Shown here piece after piece: positions 1-8,644 of a stretch of DNA of 64,000 bases. The notes beneath the pieces are model-generated. The model was not told the origin of the DNA. It saw nothing but the letters and a program-made list of their open reading frames with translations, and did not search any database. Position 1 is the first letter of the stretch; each line of letters opens with the position of its first letter. The position numbers were made by a program, and so were the translations under genes. This DNA comes from Buttiauxella brennerae ATCC 51605 (GTDB lineage: Bacteria > Pseudomonadota > Gammaproteobacteria > Enterobacterales > Enterobacteriaceae). The stretch covers positions 372,001 through 436,000 of the forward strand of contig NZ_LXER01000017.1 of assembly GCF_001654925.1 (NCBI RefSeq), given 5' to 3'.

Positions 1-1
1 T

Positions 2-571
2 TCTACACCGTGGTTTTACACCCAAACCAATTTATTAGCTAAAAAATCAGAAAACATTAACAACAAAGAAATGCTTACCGGGCGTACTGTTGGTGCAATA
101 AGCGGTGGAACCTCTGCATTGCTCCTGGCGAAAGTGAATCAAGAATTAAACTATTCTGTCTCAGTTAAGCTGGTACGTAGTTTTGATGAAGGTTTTAAAT
201 TATTGAAGGAAGGTCATATTTCAGCATTCGTTACTGATGATATTATCATACGCAGTAAACTCGCCGAAATACCTGACAGAGATGATTATGAGATGGGTAC
301 TGAAGCGTTAGGAGACGAATTATCTTATGGATTGGCCGTCGCTAAAGATGCAGATGACATGCTCAATATTATCAACGCTGAAATAAAATCCATCTTTATT
401 TCTAATAAATTTGATGTTTTATATAATAAGTGGTTTATGTCACCGATTACTTCCTCAGGTGAGAATATACGGCAACCTATGTCTGAGAGACTCATCGAGC
501 AAAAGAATAGTTTCCTGAATGTCGGTAATAAAGCTCCTGATGCCAGTCAGACAAGCATAACACCTCAGTAA
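2..571 (+). CDS. Periplasmic amino-acid-binding protein, GltI-like, 5' end missing
   Basis: The reading frame is open from base 2 to the stop at 569-571, so the N-terminus lies outside the window; the first in-frame ATG (71) is internal. The 189 visible residues resemble the C-terminal half of glutamate/aspartate-type solute-binding proteins (SBP_bac_3 family): a GRTVGAISGGTSA loop, a VTDD segment and a closing KWFMSPI motif like the KWF motif of GltI. Such proteins deliver polar amino acids to an ABC permease in the periplasm. The long polar tail after KWF is also seen in GltI-type proteins. No permease genes are visible, so the substrate is not assignable. It lies outside the prophage, left of attL. 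Confidence 0.75.
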   Translation, partial: STPWFYTQTNLLAKKSENINNKEMLTGRTVGAISGGTSALLLAKVNQELNYSVSVKLVRSFDEGFKLLKEGHISAFVTDDIIIRSKLAEIPDRDDYEMGTEALGDELSYGLAVAKDADDMLNIINAEIKSIFISNKFDVLYNKWFMSPITSSGENIRQPMSERLIEQKNSFLNVGNKAPDASQTSITPQ

Positions 572-801
572 GAGTTAGTTTAGTCAACTCAATGAGTTAG
601 AAAACGACGAGAACTTAATCACTAAATATACCCTATGACTTCTGGGAGAATGTTACTGAAAACTTCCAGACGTCATCAAAAAAAATGCCTGAAAAATATT
701 TGGATTCACACAAAAAGCAGTTTATGTTGTTATGAGTATGACGCGAGTGCCAGAAGAAGGAGTTTTGGCATATTTCGCTAAGTAGTTGTTTTGGAAGACA
801 G
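572..801. other. Chromosomal stretch left of attL without a clear gene
   Basis: About 230 bp between the binding-protein gene and attL. I see only short open frames here, for example one of about 38 codons around 619-735, with no convincing ribosome binding site. It may be a remnant of the gene that originally lay downstream of sdsR, but this is a guess. In E. coli the neighbour on this side is pphA; nothing like it is visible. Confidence 0.4.
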
Positions 802-820
802 ATAAAAAAAGACCGAATAC
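802..820. repeat. attL core
   Basis: The 19-mer ATAAAAAAAGACCGAATAC occurs here and again, identically, at 34852-34870. Here it separates host DNA (left) from the phage genes downstream of the repressor (right). At the right copy the same bases form the terminator of sdsR, which identifies the host target. Confidence 0.9.
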
Positions 821-822
821 TA

Positions 823-860
823 AAAGAGGCACCTAAAATCAATAAGTTAGGCTCCTCTTT
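823..860 (-). terminator. Intrinsic terminator of the repressor/secreted-protein operon
   Basis: Inverted repeat: 7 bp (AAAGAGG/CCTCTTT) plus 5 bp (CCTAA/TTAGG) around a small internal loop. On the minus strand the hairpin is followed by TTTTAG and then by the T-rich att core. It would end leftward transcription from the repressor operon just before the junction with the host. Confidence 0.7.
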
Positions 861-883
861 GCCTACCGCGTGTCTACAGTAAC

Positions 884-1075
884 TTATCCTTCATCACTCT
901 TACTACAATGTTTCTTAGAGCGACTGATTGAGCCATCATTGCAAACAAACTTGCCATCACCAGTACAATGAGACACCCCTCCTTTAGATTTTGAGCAGGG
1001 ATAGTTCTTTGCGTAAGTAAAAGACGAACTCATCATTAAAGACAATACCAAAACTATATATAGATTATTTTTCAT
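884..1075 (-). CDS. Small secreted cysteine-containing protein
   Basis: 63 residues. Residues 1-22 form a signal peptide (KNN, a hydrophobic stretch, then a cleavage-like TYA site). The mature part is about 41 residues with four cysteines (27, 37, 45, 57) and the pattern PCSxxxGGxxHC...FVCNDGS, which I associate with a family of small uncharacterised enterobacterial periplasmic proteins. Two disulfides are likely. Its ATG overlaps the stop of the upstream gene (TAATG), so the two are translationally coupled. It lies downstream of the repressor on the same strand, so it should be expressed in the lysogen. Function unknown. Confidence 0.7.
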   Translation of the reverse strand: MKNNLYIVLVLSLMMSSSFTYAKNYPCSKSKGGVSHCTGDGKFVCNDGSISRSKKHCSKSDEG

Positions 1076-1476
1076 TAATAATGTCTCTTTACTTCACTAT
1101 ATCTTACTATTTCAGAATATTTTGCATCATTAGGTAAAAACAAACATGTCTTTATCCCACCACGAAATATAAACTCTTTCTCTTGAGATACATCCAATAA
1201 ATTAATGCTTGAAAATTCCGCACCTTTCCAGCTCTTTGGATAAGACCGAGTAAAATCACAAATTACATTGATAACATTAACAATACGACCCTGATTTAAA
1301 TGTTCATCATCCAGTAAAACGACAAATTCACCATTATCAATAGATGTGTTATCAATCTCTGCCTCGCTAAAGCCAGCCCTCTCAAATGCGTCATACATAT
1401 CGTCAGGTAAACTAACCCTATCAGCATGGGCAATGCCTGCTAAAAATAAGCAGCAAAAAATCATCTTCCTTATCAC
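1075..1476 (-). CDS. Predicted secreted protein of unknown function
   Basis: 133 residues with a clear N-terminal signal peptide (RKM, hydrophobic core, cleavage-like AHA at residues 16-18). The mature part is acidic, has two cysteines (near residues 73 and 111) and no recognised domain. It starts only 8 bp after the repressor stop codon and ends in a TAATG overlap with the next gene, so repressor and both secreted proteins form one leftward operon. This is the classic position for a lysogenic-conversion gene. I do not recognise the family. Confidence 0.65.
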   Translation of the reverse strand: MIRKMIFCCLFLAGIAHADRVSLPDDMYDAFERAGFSEAEIDNTSIDNGEFVVLLDDEHLNQGRIVNVINVICDFTRSYPKSWKGAEFSSINLLDVSQEKEFIFRGGIKTCLFLPNDAKYSEIVRYSEVKRHY

Positions 1477-1484
1477 ATCAAATC

Positions 1485-2330
1485 CTAATTATCTTCGACT
1501 GTTTTTCTTACTTTCCCGACACACACAATATCTGTTACGAGACATTGAAACTCTCCCGCATCACCAACAACCTGTATTTTATTACCCGGAATTCGAGCGA
1601 TATTATAAACATCATGAATGCCATCAATACTTATCAACCAGCGACCATTGCCTAAATTGGTCTGCCCGAAGTCGACAATCCAACTACTACTGATTTTTTC
1701 AACAAAACCACAACTTGCAGGGAGCGATTCAGTGAGTGACTTGTCACAAATCCATTCACCACTTTCATCGAGAGAACCCGAAATAATACTGAATTTTTTC
1801 AATACAGAGTAATTGGCCACATGTGTATCTGATGAACCAACTAAAGGAGCACCTTTACCCGTAGCAAGCCATTCCAGCGAAACGCCCGTATCTAAAGCAC
1901 ATGCAACGACGATATCACCAGGGAAAAAATCACGTCTAATCCAGGTGCTTATAGTAGCCGATGAAATTTCAAGCAAATCACCCAGTTCTTTCTGAGTAGT
2001 GAAGCCGTAGGCGTCAAGCATTCTACGAAGAACAGCCTTTCCTCCAGACTCAAGGATAAGATCTAAGAGCGCCTTGCCTCTTAATTTATGTTTACGCCCC
2101 TCACAACTCGCATTTGCAAACTCTCCATACATAAGCCAGTGGATATCTGCACCAGTGTCTAAATGGCATTCAAGAAATACACTGCTTGGAATTGTATTGC
2201 GCGCAAGCCAGCTGCTTACATTATTGCCATGTATACCAATGTGTTCCGCTAAATCTTTCTGCTGTTTGAAGCCATACACCACCAAGATGCGTTCAAGTGC
2301 TGCCACTGCATCAATAGTTCTTTTTGACAT
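1485..2330 (-). CDS. CI-type prophage repressor with tandem HTH domains
   Basis: 281 residues, longer than the roughly 190 residues of 186 CI. Residues 9-70 and 99-159 are two copies of the same phage CI helix-turn-helix domain: both contain YGF-x2-QK-[DE]L, a recognition helix ending in W, and a DTG-[AV]-[DS]-[IL]-x-W-L motif. Residues from about 171 to 281 resemble the CI C-terminal oligomerisation domain. No LexA-like Ser/Lys self-cleavage motif is obvious, in keeping with the 186 family, where an antirepressor rather than RecA cleavage inactivates CI. It is divergent from the Cox-like gene and should repress the early promoter in 2331-2434. Confidence 0.88.
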   Translation of the reverse strand: MSKRTIDAVAALERILVVYGFKQQKDLAEHIGIHGNNVSSWLARNTIPSSVFLECHLDTGADIHWLMYGEFANASCEGRKHKLRGKALLDLILESGGKAVLRRMLDAYGFTTQKELGDLLEISSATISTWIRRDFFPGDIVVACALDTGVSLEWLATGKGAPLVGSSDTHVANYSVLKKFSIISGSLDESGEWICDKSLTESLPASCGFVEKISSSWIVDFGQTNLGNGRWLISIDGIHDVYNIARIPGNKIQVVGDAGEFQCLVTDIVCVGKVRKTVEDN

Positions 2331-2434
2331 GAGTCACCAAATTTTTGTTTACACCAAAAATTTTGCGATCTAAAGTGTATTCACACCACATGAAACACCA
2401 TAGAACACGATTGTCTAACCGGAGATACTGCTTT
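2331..2434. promoter_or_regulatory. Repressor/early lytic switch region
   Basis: The 104 bp between the divergent repressor and Cox-like genes. TTTACA (2348-2353) and TAAAGT (2371-2376), 17 bp apart, form a plausible rightward early promoter. A short motif recurs on the plus strand (TTTACACCA, TTCACACCA and GAAACACCA near 2348, 2380 and 2392) and may be the operator series bound by the repressor or the Cox-like protein. A leftward repressor promoter must also start here but I could not single one out. Confidence 0.55.
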
Positions 2435-2836
2435 ATGTCCCGTGAAAATGCAAACAGCACAGCCCAAGAACAGCAGCCTGACGTTCAATTCTTATTAGCT
2501 AACATTGCAACCACTCTTCTACCAACGCTCACGGATATTGTCAGTGAAGCTGTTGAAAACGCTATGGCTGCAAGTGCCTGCGCAACCATGTCTAAGGACA
2601 ATTTCTGCCGTGTAAATGGCATCAGCCCTTCCCTGCTTGAAAAGTGGATCGCTAATGGCGTGGTACTTCTCGCCCCTACACCTACCACAACTGTTAAGCG
2701 CACAGTCAAATGCAAAGAAACAGGCAAGGAACGTACAGATGTAATGGAAAAACATGGTAACGCCCTAATCAATATTGCTGCATGGAATGAAAGAAATCGC
2801 CAGCACGCGAAGAAATGTCGCTATATCAAATCTTAA
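2435..2836 (+). CDS. Cox-like excisionase/early regulator
   Basis: 133 residues from the ATG at 2435, preceded by GGAGA; an upstream in-frame ATG at 2345 lies in the operator region and is unlikely. Residues from about 50 on contain a winged-HTH/MerR-like segment (SKDNFCRVNGIS, EKWIANG) and an AAWNERN motif similar to the WN motif of P2-family Cox proteins. It is the first gene of the rightward early operon, where P2 Cox represses the lysogenic promoter and directs excision. The 50-residue N-terminal extension is unusual, since P2 Cox is about 90 residues. Confidence 0.65.
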   Translation: MSRENANSTAQEQQPDVQFLLANIATTLLPTLTDIVSEAVENAMAASACATMSKDNFCRVNGISPSLLEKWIANGVVLLAPTPTTTVKRTVKCKETGKERTDVMEKHGNALINIAAWNERNRQHAKKCRYIKS

Positions 2837-2867
2837 TTCGATTATGCGAGTTTATTAGGAGCAAGCC

Positions 2868-3377
2868 ATGTTTGATTACCAAATTTCTAAACAGCCACAT
2901 TTTGATGATGCGTGCCGCCAGTTCGCACAGCGTCATAACATGGCTGAACTTGCAAAGCGTGCAGGTATGAATATGCAGACACTGCGTAACAAGCTGAACC
3001 CGGAGCAACCGCACCAATTAACAGCACCAGAAATCATGGTTCTTACTGACCTTACCGAAGATGCAACGCTGGTTGATGGTTTTCTGGCTCAGATTCATTG
3101 CCTGCCATGTGTGCCGGTAAACGAGTTGGTTACGGAAAAGCTGCCTGAATATGTCATGGGTGCCACTGCTTCTGTGGGTCAAATTGCTGGCAGCGCTATG
3201 TCAAAAGAGCGAATGACGCAAAGCCACAAACATTCACTGATTGAAAGTGCCAATGCGGGAATGCGTTTCCTTGCTCTGGCTGCACTGTCTGTTGACGCGC
3301 GTTTGAAAACCAACCCGGCCATGACCAGTGCGGTAGATACCATGACAGGTATCGGCGCTACGTTCGGCTTGATCTGA
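2868..3377 (+). CDS. Phage regulatory protein CII (CP76 family)
   Basis: 169 residues, the usual length for the CII protein of 186-like phages. The N-terminal third has a HTH-like segment (MAELAKRAGMNMQTLRNKL) followed by the TAPEIMVLTDLT motif typical of the family; the C-terminal half is a helical oligomerisation region. In 186, CII activates transcription of cI to establish lysogeny. It has an AGGAG ribosome binding site and sits second in the early operon. Confidence 0.85.
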   Translation: MFDYQISKQPHFDDACRQFAQRHNMAELAKRAGMNMQTLRNKLNPEQPHQLTAPEIMVLTDLTEDATLVDGFLAQIHCLPCVPVNELVTEKLPEYVMGATASVGQIAGSAMSKERMTQSHKHSLIESANAGMRFLALAALSVDARLKTNPAMTSAVDTMTGIGATFGLI

Positions 3378-3384
3378 GGTGTCC

Positions 3385-3585
3385 ATGCTGAAACGTGAAC
3401 CTTCATTTGCATCACTGCTGGTTAAGCAAAGCCCATCTATGCATTTCGGCCATGGCTGGATTGTTGGTGAAGATGGTAAGCGCTGGCACCCATGCAATTC
3501 ACAAAGCCAATTGCTTAGTGGATTGTCCCGCAAGAAACGGAGGACGTTATGGCCATTGAAGGTGCTGCGGCAGCTGTTCCATTAA
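3385..3585 (+). CDS. fil: Filamentation-like protein Fil (DUF2724)
   Basis: 66 residues. The opening MLKREPSFASLLVKQSP and the central HGW...DGKRWHPC motif match the 186 Fil/DUF2724 family. Fil inhibits host cell division when expressed from 186. I chose ATG 3385 because GAGG lies just upstream; a GTG at 3379 is the alternative. The last 37 bp overlap the start of the next gene. Confidence 0.75.
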   Translation: MLKREPSFASLLVKQSPSMHFGHGWIVGEDGKRWHPCNSQSQLLSGLSRKKRRTLWPLKVLRQLFH

Positions 3586-3905
3586 GTCCAGGTGATCGTG
3601 TCCACGGGCTGAACCATATAGCGGAGTTAAGAGCAAAGGTATTTGGCGTGAATATTGAACCAGAACTGGAACGCTTTATTTCTGATATGCGGAACCCACG
3701 GGACAAAAACCATGAACAGAATACCCGCGCACTGGCGGCAATTTTCTTTATGGCGAATATTCCGGCCAAACGTCACAACATCAATATTGACGAACTGACA
3801 GATGATGAAATTAAGGAGCTGGTAAAGGCAATGATTCAAATAAAAGCAGCTGTGAGTTTATTTCCGAAGCAATTAGCCGTGCCGTTATTAGTTACGCCAG
3901 CCTAA
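3549..3905 (+). CDS. DUF5347 early phage protein
   Basis: 118 residues with GGAGG seven bases before the ATG. It resembles the DUF5347 proteins that follow fil in P2/186-type phages: an acidic N-terminal half with R-[FV]-x-DMRNPRDKNHEQN and a closing helix. Function is unknown. It shares the early operon and overlaps fil, suggesting coupled translation. Confidence 0.7.
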   Translation: MAIEGAAAAVPLSPGDRVHGLNHIAELRAKVFGVNIEPELERFISDMRNPRDKNHEQNTRALAAIFFMANIPAKRHNINIDELTDDEIKELVKAMIQIKAAVSLFPKQLAVPLLVTPA

Positions 3906-3963
3906 TGCTCATTGCGGTGAGCATTGTGAAGGCAATTAATTAACCACCACTAAGGAAATGAAA

Positions 3964-4392
3964 ATGGGATTTTTGGGATTTGGTAAGAAAGCACGCAAAG
4001 CAGTGCAGGAAGTGAAGAAAATGGAAAACCGTGATGCAGTTGAGGCCACTGTCTGGGGCGCTTACTCAATTTCTTATGCTGATGGCTCCTGTGACGCTAA
4101 AGAAATCGCGGTACTGGAAAAGACCATTTCCGCGCTACCAGCATTTGCACCGTTCGCCGGTGAAATTGCGCAGATGAGCAGTAACATCCGCGCCCGTTAC
4201 GAAGCATCGCCACGTAGCGCTAACGCTCAGGCCATCCGTGAACTGGCTGATGTTGCTGGAACACCTGACGCAGTTGATGTGTTGTGTCTGTGTATTGATA
4301 TTGCAGATAACGACGGTGTTGGCGCTGAAGAAGAAGCCGCGCTCAAGAAAATCGCCCAGGCATTGCAGTTGCCACTGGACCAGTATCTTTGA
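3964..4392 (+). CDS. TerB-like protein
   Basis: 142 residues. It has the all-helical TerB/tellurite-resistance fold signature: an early AYSISYADGSCDAKE segment and a later CIDIADNDGVGAEEE segment, each with clustered acidic residues that bind metal in TerB proteins. I prefer ATG 3964, six bases after AAGGAA; ATG 3958 is too close. Its stop overlaps the next ATG (ATGA). Tellurite resistance is not implied; phage TerB proteins are thought to act in membrane-linked stress or defence complexes. Confidence 0.75.
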   Translation: MGFLGFGKKARKAVQEVKKMENRDAVEATVWGAYSISYADGSCDAKEIAVLEKTISALPAFAPFAGEIAQMSSNIRARYEASPRSANAQAIRELADVAGTPDAVDVLCLCIDIADNDGVGAEEEAALKKIAQALQLPLDQYL

Positions 4393-4541
4393 TGGACAAA
4401 ATGCGCTGGCTGGCAATTGGCGTCCTGCTGTTTCTGGTCGTCGCTGTGGACTTTACTGGCCGCCTGATGTCGATGCTGGCCGATGGCGTTCTGGTTGCCG
4501 GGGTCATTGCAGTGGCAATGCCAATGTTTAAAAAGTCCTGA
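4392..4541 (+). CDS. Small membrane protein coupled to TerB
   Basis: 49 residues with two hydrophobic segments (about 5-20 and 31-44) separated by a short polar turn, so a two-pass inner-membrane protein is likely. Its ATG overlaps the TGA of the TerB-like gene, indicating translational coupling and perhaps a physical partnership. A short GC hairpin (GGCCCGC/GCGGGCC, 4549-4567) follows. I know no named family. Confidence 0.55.
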   Translation: MDKMRWLAIGVLLFLVVAVDFTGRLMSMLADGVLVAGVIAVAMPMFKKS

Positions 4542-4645
4542 TATCACCGGCCCGCTTATGGCGGGCCATATCTGAGTAATTAACCCGAAATTAAATGGCG
4601 TCAACACGACGGGCATTCTTTTGCCCAAATTCAGGAGATAGGAAT

Positions 4646-4873
4646 ATGCAAAATATCGAAAAGCGCAATTTTGAAACTGACCAAAGCGCATTGGTTTCAT
4701 TGCTGAATAAGGCCAAAAGCGAATATCGGAAAGATATTGCGCTTGCCACATCAATTCGAATGGAAGCGCTTGCCGTTCACATTCTCAATAAAGAAATGAC
4801 TGCGGTTGAAGCGGCTGAATTGCTGCGCGGTGAAGCTGTTCGTTATGCAAATGAATCTAAGGAGCTGCACTAA
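4646..4873 (+). CDS. DUF2732 early phage protein
   Basis: 75 residues from the ATG at 4646, which has AGGAG upstream; a longer frame from 4595 has no ribosome binding site. Predicted mostly helical, with the SALVSLLNKAK and AAELLRGEA segments that mark DUF2732 proteins of P2-like phages. Function unknown. Its TAA overlaps the ATG of the next gene. Confidence 0.7.
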   Translation: MQNIEKRNFETDQSALVSLLNKAKSEYRKDIALATSIRMEALAVHILNKEMTAVEAAELLRGEAVRYANESKELH

Positions 4874-5097
4874 TGGCTGACTCAATGGATCAGGTACAGC
4901 TGCGCGTGGAAGAAGAACGCCAGCGCAATATTCAAAAAGCCCTGGCCCGCAAACCTGCGGTTTCCTCTTTTTACTGTGAGTCATGTGGTGCACCTATCCC
5001 GGAAGCACGCCGTGCAGCTGTTCCGGGTGTTGAACTTTGTGTGACCTGTCAGGAAATCCATGAACTGAAAAGCCAGCATTACAAGGGGGCTGTATGA
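4873..5097 (+). CDS. TraR/DksA-type zinc-finger protein
   Basis: 74 residues. Two CxxC pairs (CESC and CVTC, 18 residues apart) with IPEARRAAVPG between them form the C4 zinc finger of DksA/TraR proteins. The N-terminal half is a short helix with charged residues. Phage members of this family can bind the RNA polymerase secondary channel and mimic DksA-ppGpp; whether this one does is inference. It lies in a tightly overlapping block with DUF2732 and DUF5405. Confidence 0.85.
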   Translation: MADSMDQVQLRVEEERQRNIQKALARKPAVSSFYCESCGAPIPEARRAAVPGVELCVTCQEIHELKSQHYKGAV

Positions 5098-5366
5098 GTA
5101 TTCACATTAAAGTCGGTGTCAAGTGGGTCATCACCAGTGACCAGTATCAATTCATTCTGAATGAAAAAAAGGTTGGTAAAGCGGGAAGCCGTGAAGGTGT
5201 CGAGTATCTGGACGTTATTGGATATTACCCGAAGATTAACCAGCTTATTTCTGCCCTGATACGTAATCACATTGAAAATTCAGTCATTTCCTCACTGGAA
5301 GCGATGTCCGCTGAAATTGAGCGAGTTGGGCAGCAGTGCGCCGCCGCATTTGAGGCGCAACGGTGA
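5094..5366 (+). CDS. DUF5405 early phage protein
   Basis: 90 residues, overlapping the preceding gene by 4 bp (ATGA) and the next by 4 bp (GTGA). The N-terminal half is beta-rich with an [15 protein letters not shown] segment, the C-terminal half helical. It matches my memory of DUF5405 proteins found directly before gpA in P2/186-like phages. Function unknown. Confidence 0.65.
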   Translation: MSIHIKVGVKWVITSDQYQFILNEKKVGKAGSREGVEYLDVIGYYPKINQLISALIRNHIENSVISSLEAMSAEIERVGQQCAAAFEAQR

Positions 5367-7732
5367 TTGCCGATAAGTTTGATATGAATGCTACTAACCA
5401 CGGCGGCTCTGATGAAGCCGCCGAGGCTTTTGTATGGAATGGACCGAAAAAGGCACTCAATCCGTACAGTGATGACGTTGAAGCTCGCAAAGATTCCCCG
5501 CTTTCAAATCTGATCGCTTTGTACCAGGCAGACAAACAACATGAAACGCTGCTCCTTGAAAAACTGAGCGATAAGATTTGGGACCGCCATTGCCACAATG
5601 AGGCGTTACTCAGTCGTGCCAGCCTTGCCCACGAACAACACCGAATTGACCCTGATTTAGCCATTGTCGAAAACGTCCGCGCTGAACCTTCATACATCAG
5701 CAAGCCACTATTACAGCGGATTGATTATTTCCGTGGTCTGGACAGACCAAAAGCCTATTCCCGTTACTTGCGGGAAACTATTAAGCCCTGTCTTTTGCGT
5801 CTTATGCGTATGCGTGAAAGCCAGATGTCTGTTTCTTACCGCTTGATGGCCGGTTGTAACGGTCTGGATGGATTACTTGAATTGCCTGGCATGAATCAGG
5901 ATCAGGTTAAGCGCCTATGCACGCTGATTGCTTCCCATATTGATATTTGCCTTGATGAAGCCTGCACCACCATGCTGGTAAGTGATGAGGTTTCCCCAGA
6001 GGAAATTCGCCGCATCTGGGAGCGGGTGGCATCTGAGGCCATGCGTCTGGATGTTATCCCTCCAGCTTTTGACAGGCTGGTCAGAAAGAAACGCCGCCGC
6101 AAACCCGTGCCTTACGATTTGATTCCAGGCTCACTGGCCCGTATGCGCTGTGCTGACTGGTGGTTCCGCAAAATGTGGCAGATTCGCTGCGAATGGCGCG
6201 AAGAACAATTACGCGCCGTGTGTCTTGTCAGCAAAAAATCATCCCCTTATGTCAGTTATGAAGCGGTGATCCACAAACGCGAACAGCGCAGGAAATCACT
6301 GGAGTTCTTCCGTTCTCATGAACTGGTTAATGAGAACGGCGACACACTCGATATGGAAGATGTGGTGAATTCCAGCAACAGCAATCCTGCACACCGTCGC
6401 AATGAAATGATGGCGTGTCTGAAGGGGCTTGAACTGATTGCTGAAATGCGCGGTGACTGTGCCGTGTTTTATACCATCACCACTCCGTCACGTTTCCATT
6501 CCACCCTGAACAACGGCAGACCGAATCCGAAGTGGACTCATGAAACGGTACGCCAGAGCAGTGATTACTTGGTCGGGATGTTTGCTGCTTTCCGCAAGGC
6601 TATGCACAAAGCGGGTTTACGTTGGTATGGCATGCGTGTCGCTGAACCTCATCATGACGGTACGGTGCACTGGCACCTGTTGTGTTTTATGCGCAAAAAA
6701 GACCGTCGAAAAATTACTGCACTGCTGCGGAAATTTGCTATCCGTGAAGACCGCGCCGAGCTGGGTAACAACACTGGCCCGCGTTTTAAATCTGAACTGA
6801 TTAACCCACGCAAAGGCACGCCGACCAGCTACATCGCTAAATACATCAGTAAAAACATCGATGGGCGTGGCCTGAGTAATGAAGTCAGCAAGGAAACGGG
6901 CAAATCATTACGGGATAGCGCCGAGCACGTAAACGCCTGGGCATCACTCCACCGTGTTCAGCAGTTCCGTTTCTTTGGTATTCCAGGCCGTCAGGCTTAT
7001 CGCGAGCTACGTTTACTGGCCAGTCAGGCGGCAAGAGCAAGCAGCGATAAGAAAGCCTGTGCTCAGGTGTTGGAAGATTCACGCCTTGATGCCGTTCTGG
7101 CCGCAGCTGATGCCGGTTGTTTTGCTTCCTACATCACGAAGCAAGGCGGCGTGCTGGTTCCACGCAAACTCCATCTGATCCGGACCGCGTATGAACTCAA
7201 TGACGAGCCAGGCACCTATGGTGACCATGGAATTCGTATTTATGGCATCTGGTCCCCATTAACAGCTGGGCGGGTCTGCACGCATGCAGTGAAGTGGAAA
7301 AAGGTTCGTAAGGCCGTTGACGTTCAGGAGGCGACAGCCGACCAGGGCGACCCCGTCGCCCCTTGGACTCGTGGCAATAACTGTCCCCTTGTTGAAAAAA
7401 TAAACCAATCAGAGGGTGATTCGCCTGGTGAGCATGAACCGGAAGCGCCGCCAGACTTCCAGAGCATGAGCAAAAAAGAACTGCGGGCGCTGAATGCCAG
7501 GCTGAAAACGGTCAGGCCGAAACGGCGACAGGGATATAAGCAGGAAATTACTGACCATCAGCGCGGCCAGCTTGAGGCAGAACTGAGGATAAGAGGCTAT
7601 GAAGGCAATGAACAAGAGACAGATTTACTTCTGCGGGGTGGAAGCATCCCGTCAGGTGCAGGCATGCGACTTTTCTATAAAAACCAGCGCCTGCAGGAGG
7701 ATGACAAATGGCGACAGTGGTATGACATCTAG
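5363..7732 (+). CDS. A: Replication endonuclease gpA
   Basis: 789 residues from a GTG start overlapping the previous stop. This is the P2 gpA rolling-circle initiator that nicks its own origin and stays bound to the 5' end. The metal-binding HUH motif is H436-W-H438 (VHWHLL), and the twin catalytic tyrosines are Y490 and Y494 (YIAKYISKN). The upstream region supplies the replication-protein homology; the C-terminal tail is charged. P2 gpA is about 760 residues, so it is full length. In P2 the origin lies inside the A gene itself, probably also here. An ATG at 5384 is the alternative start. Confidence 0.95.
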   Translation: MIADKFDMNATNHGGSDEAAEAFVWNGPKKALNPYSDDVEARKDSPLSNLIALYQADKQHETLLLEKLSDKIWDRHCHNEALLSRASLAHEQHRIDPDLAIVENVRAEPSYISKPLLQRIDYFRGLDRPKAYSRYLRETIKPCLLRLMRMRESQMSVSYRLMAGCNGLDGLLELPGMNQDQVKRLCTLIASHIDICLDEACTTMLVSDEVSPEEIRRIWERVASEAMRLDVIPPAFDRLVRKKRRRKPVPYDLIPGSLARMRCADWWFRKMWQIRCEWREEQLRAVCLVSKKSSPYVSYEAVIHKREQRRKSLEFFRSHELVNENGDTLDMEDVVNSSNSNPAHRRNEMMACLKGLELIAEMRGDCAVFYTITTPSRFHSTLNNGRPNPKWTHETVRQSSDYLVGMFAAFRKAMHKAGLRWYGMRVAEPHHDGTVHWHLLCFMRKKDRRKITALLRKFAIREDRAELGNNTGPRFKSELINPRKGTPTSYIAKYISKNIDGRGLSNEVSKETGKSLRDSAEHVNAWASLHRVQQFRFFGIPGRQAYRELRLLASQAARASSDKKACAQVLEDSRLDAVLAAADAGCFASYITKQGGVLVPRKLHLIRTAYELNDEPGTYGDHGIRIYGIWSPLTAGRVCTHAVKWKKVRKAVDVQEATADQGDPVAPWTRGNNCPLVEKINQSEGDSPGEHEPEAPPDFQSMSKKELRALNARLKTVRPKRRQGYKQEITDHQRGQLEAELRIRGYEGNEQETDLLLRGGSIPSGAGMRLFYKNQRLQEDDKWRQWYDI

Positions 7733-7855
7733 GGATTTTCATTTGTAAATCATCAACAACTGCTTACACACCATACGTAATCTAATTATCAGTACACGAC
7801 GAAAACAAACCAATGTATAAACTGGTGTACGAACTTTCTATTTCGACCAGAAAAA

Positions 7856-8644
7856 ATGAATAAAACTAACAGGCATGGGCTTTCAAGGTCTGTGCCAGCT
7901 GATGTAAAACGTGAAGTCAGACAACGATGCGGATTTGGGTGTGTTATTTGTGGATTCGCTTTTTATGAATATGAGCATTTCGCTCCAGATTATGTTGACG
8001 CGACCGAACATGACCCAAAGGGTATGACATTATTGTGTTCGCAGTGTAATCAAAAGCGTGCTAGAGGCCGATTATCTGCACACTCTGTTGCTTTAGCTAA
8101 TGCTAATCCCAAATGTTTAGAGCGAGGATTTGCCAGTGAAATGTTTGATTTCCACAGTGACCCTATTGAAATAGTTTTCGCTGGGGTAACTTTTTATAAC
8201 TGCAAACATTTAATAGTTGTAAATGAACGCCCGATTTTATCTGTTGAGCCATCACTCGGAGGTGACTCCCCTGTAATGCTATCTGGAATATTTTGTGACT
8301 CTGTGGGGCGGGAAACTCTCTACATAACAGAGAATGAATGGTCGGTAGACGCAGATTATTGGGATGTAGATTGCGAAGGACCCAGGATAACAATACGAAG
8401 TGCACCTCGACAGATAACTTTGGTGCTGAGATTAAACAGCCCAAAGGGAATTGTAATCGAAAGAATTGATATGCTCTTTGAAGGCGTAAGATTTATCGGG
8501 AATAAAGATGAGCTTAAATTTTCCTTTGATGGAATACATTGGCGGAAGTGGATCGGGTGCAGCGTGGAAAATTGCATGATAGGTATTGCAATCAGTTCCA
8601 GCCATGTTGCTGCCAATGATTCGATTTATGAATTAGAAGTATAA
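7856..8644 (+). CDS. HNH-type nuclease with novel C-terminal domain, phage cargo
   Basis: 262 residues. Residues 14-70 form an HNH/zinc-finger nuclease core: C29-x2-C32, H41 in EHFAP, H52, then C61-x2-C64-N65. These give the zinc ribbon plus the catalytic His and Asn. Residues from about 85 to 262 are a beta-rich domain I cannot name. The gene lies between gpA and the cos/portal region, the position of tin and old in P2, which is a known cargo site for anti-phage genes. It has its own upstream region, no overlap with neighbours, and looks more AT-rich than the structural genes, suggesting separate acquisition. A defence role is inference. Confidence 0.75.
   Translation: MNKTNRHGLSRSVPADVKREVRQRCGFGCVICGFAFYEYEHFAPDYVDATEHDPKGMTLLCSQCNQKRARGRLSAHSVALANANPKCLERGFASEMFDFHSDPIEIVFAGVTFYNCKHLIVVNERPILSVEPSLGGDSPVMLSGIFCDSVGRETLYITENEWSVDADYWDVDCEGPRITIRSAPRQITLVLRLNSPKGIVIERIDMLFEGVRFIGNKDELKFSFDGIHWRKWIGCSVENCMIGIAISSSHVAANDSIYELEV

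Noticed and set aside
633-842. Minus-strand frame crossing attL
   Set aside because: It spans the phage-host junction, so it cannot be an ancestral gene, and has no ribosome binding site.
2074-2373. Plus-strand frame opposite the repressor
   Set aside because: It lies antisense to the HTH domains and runs into the operator region; composition is not protein-like.
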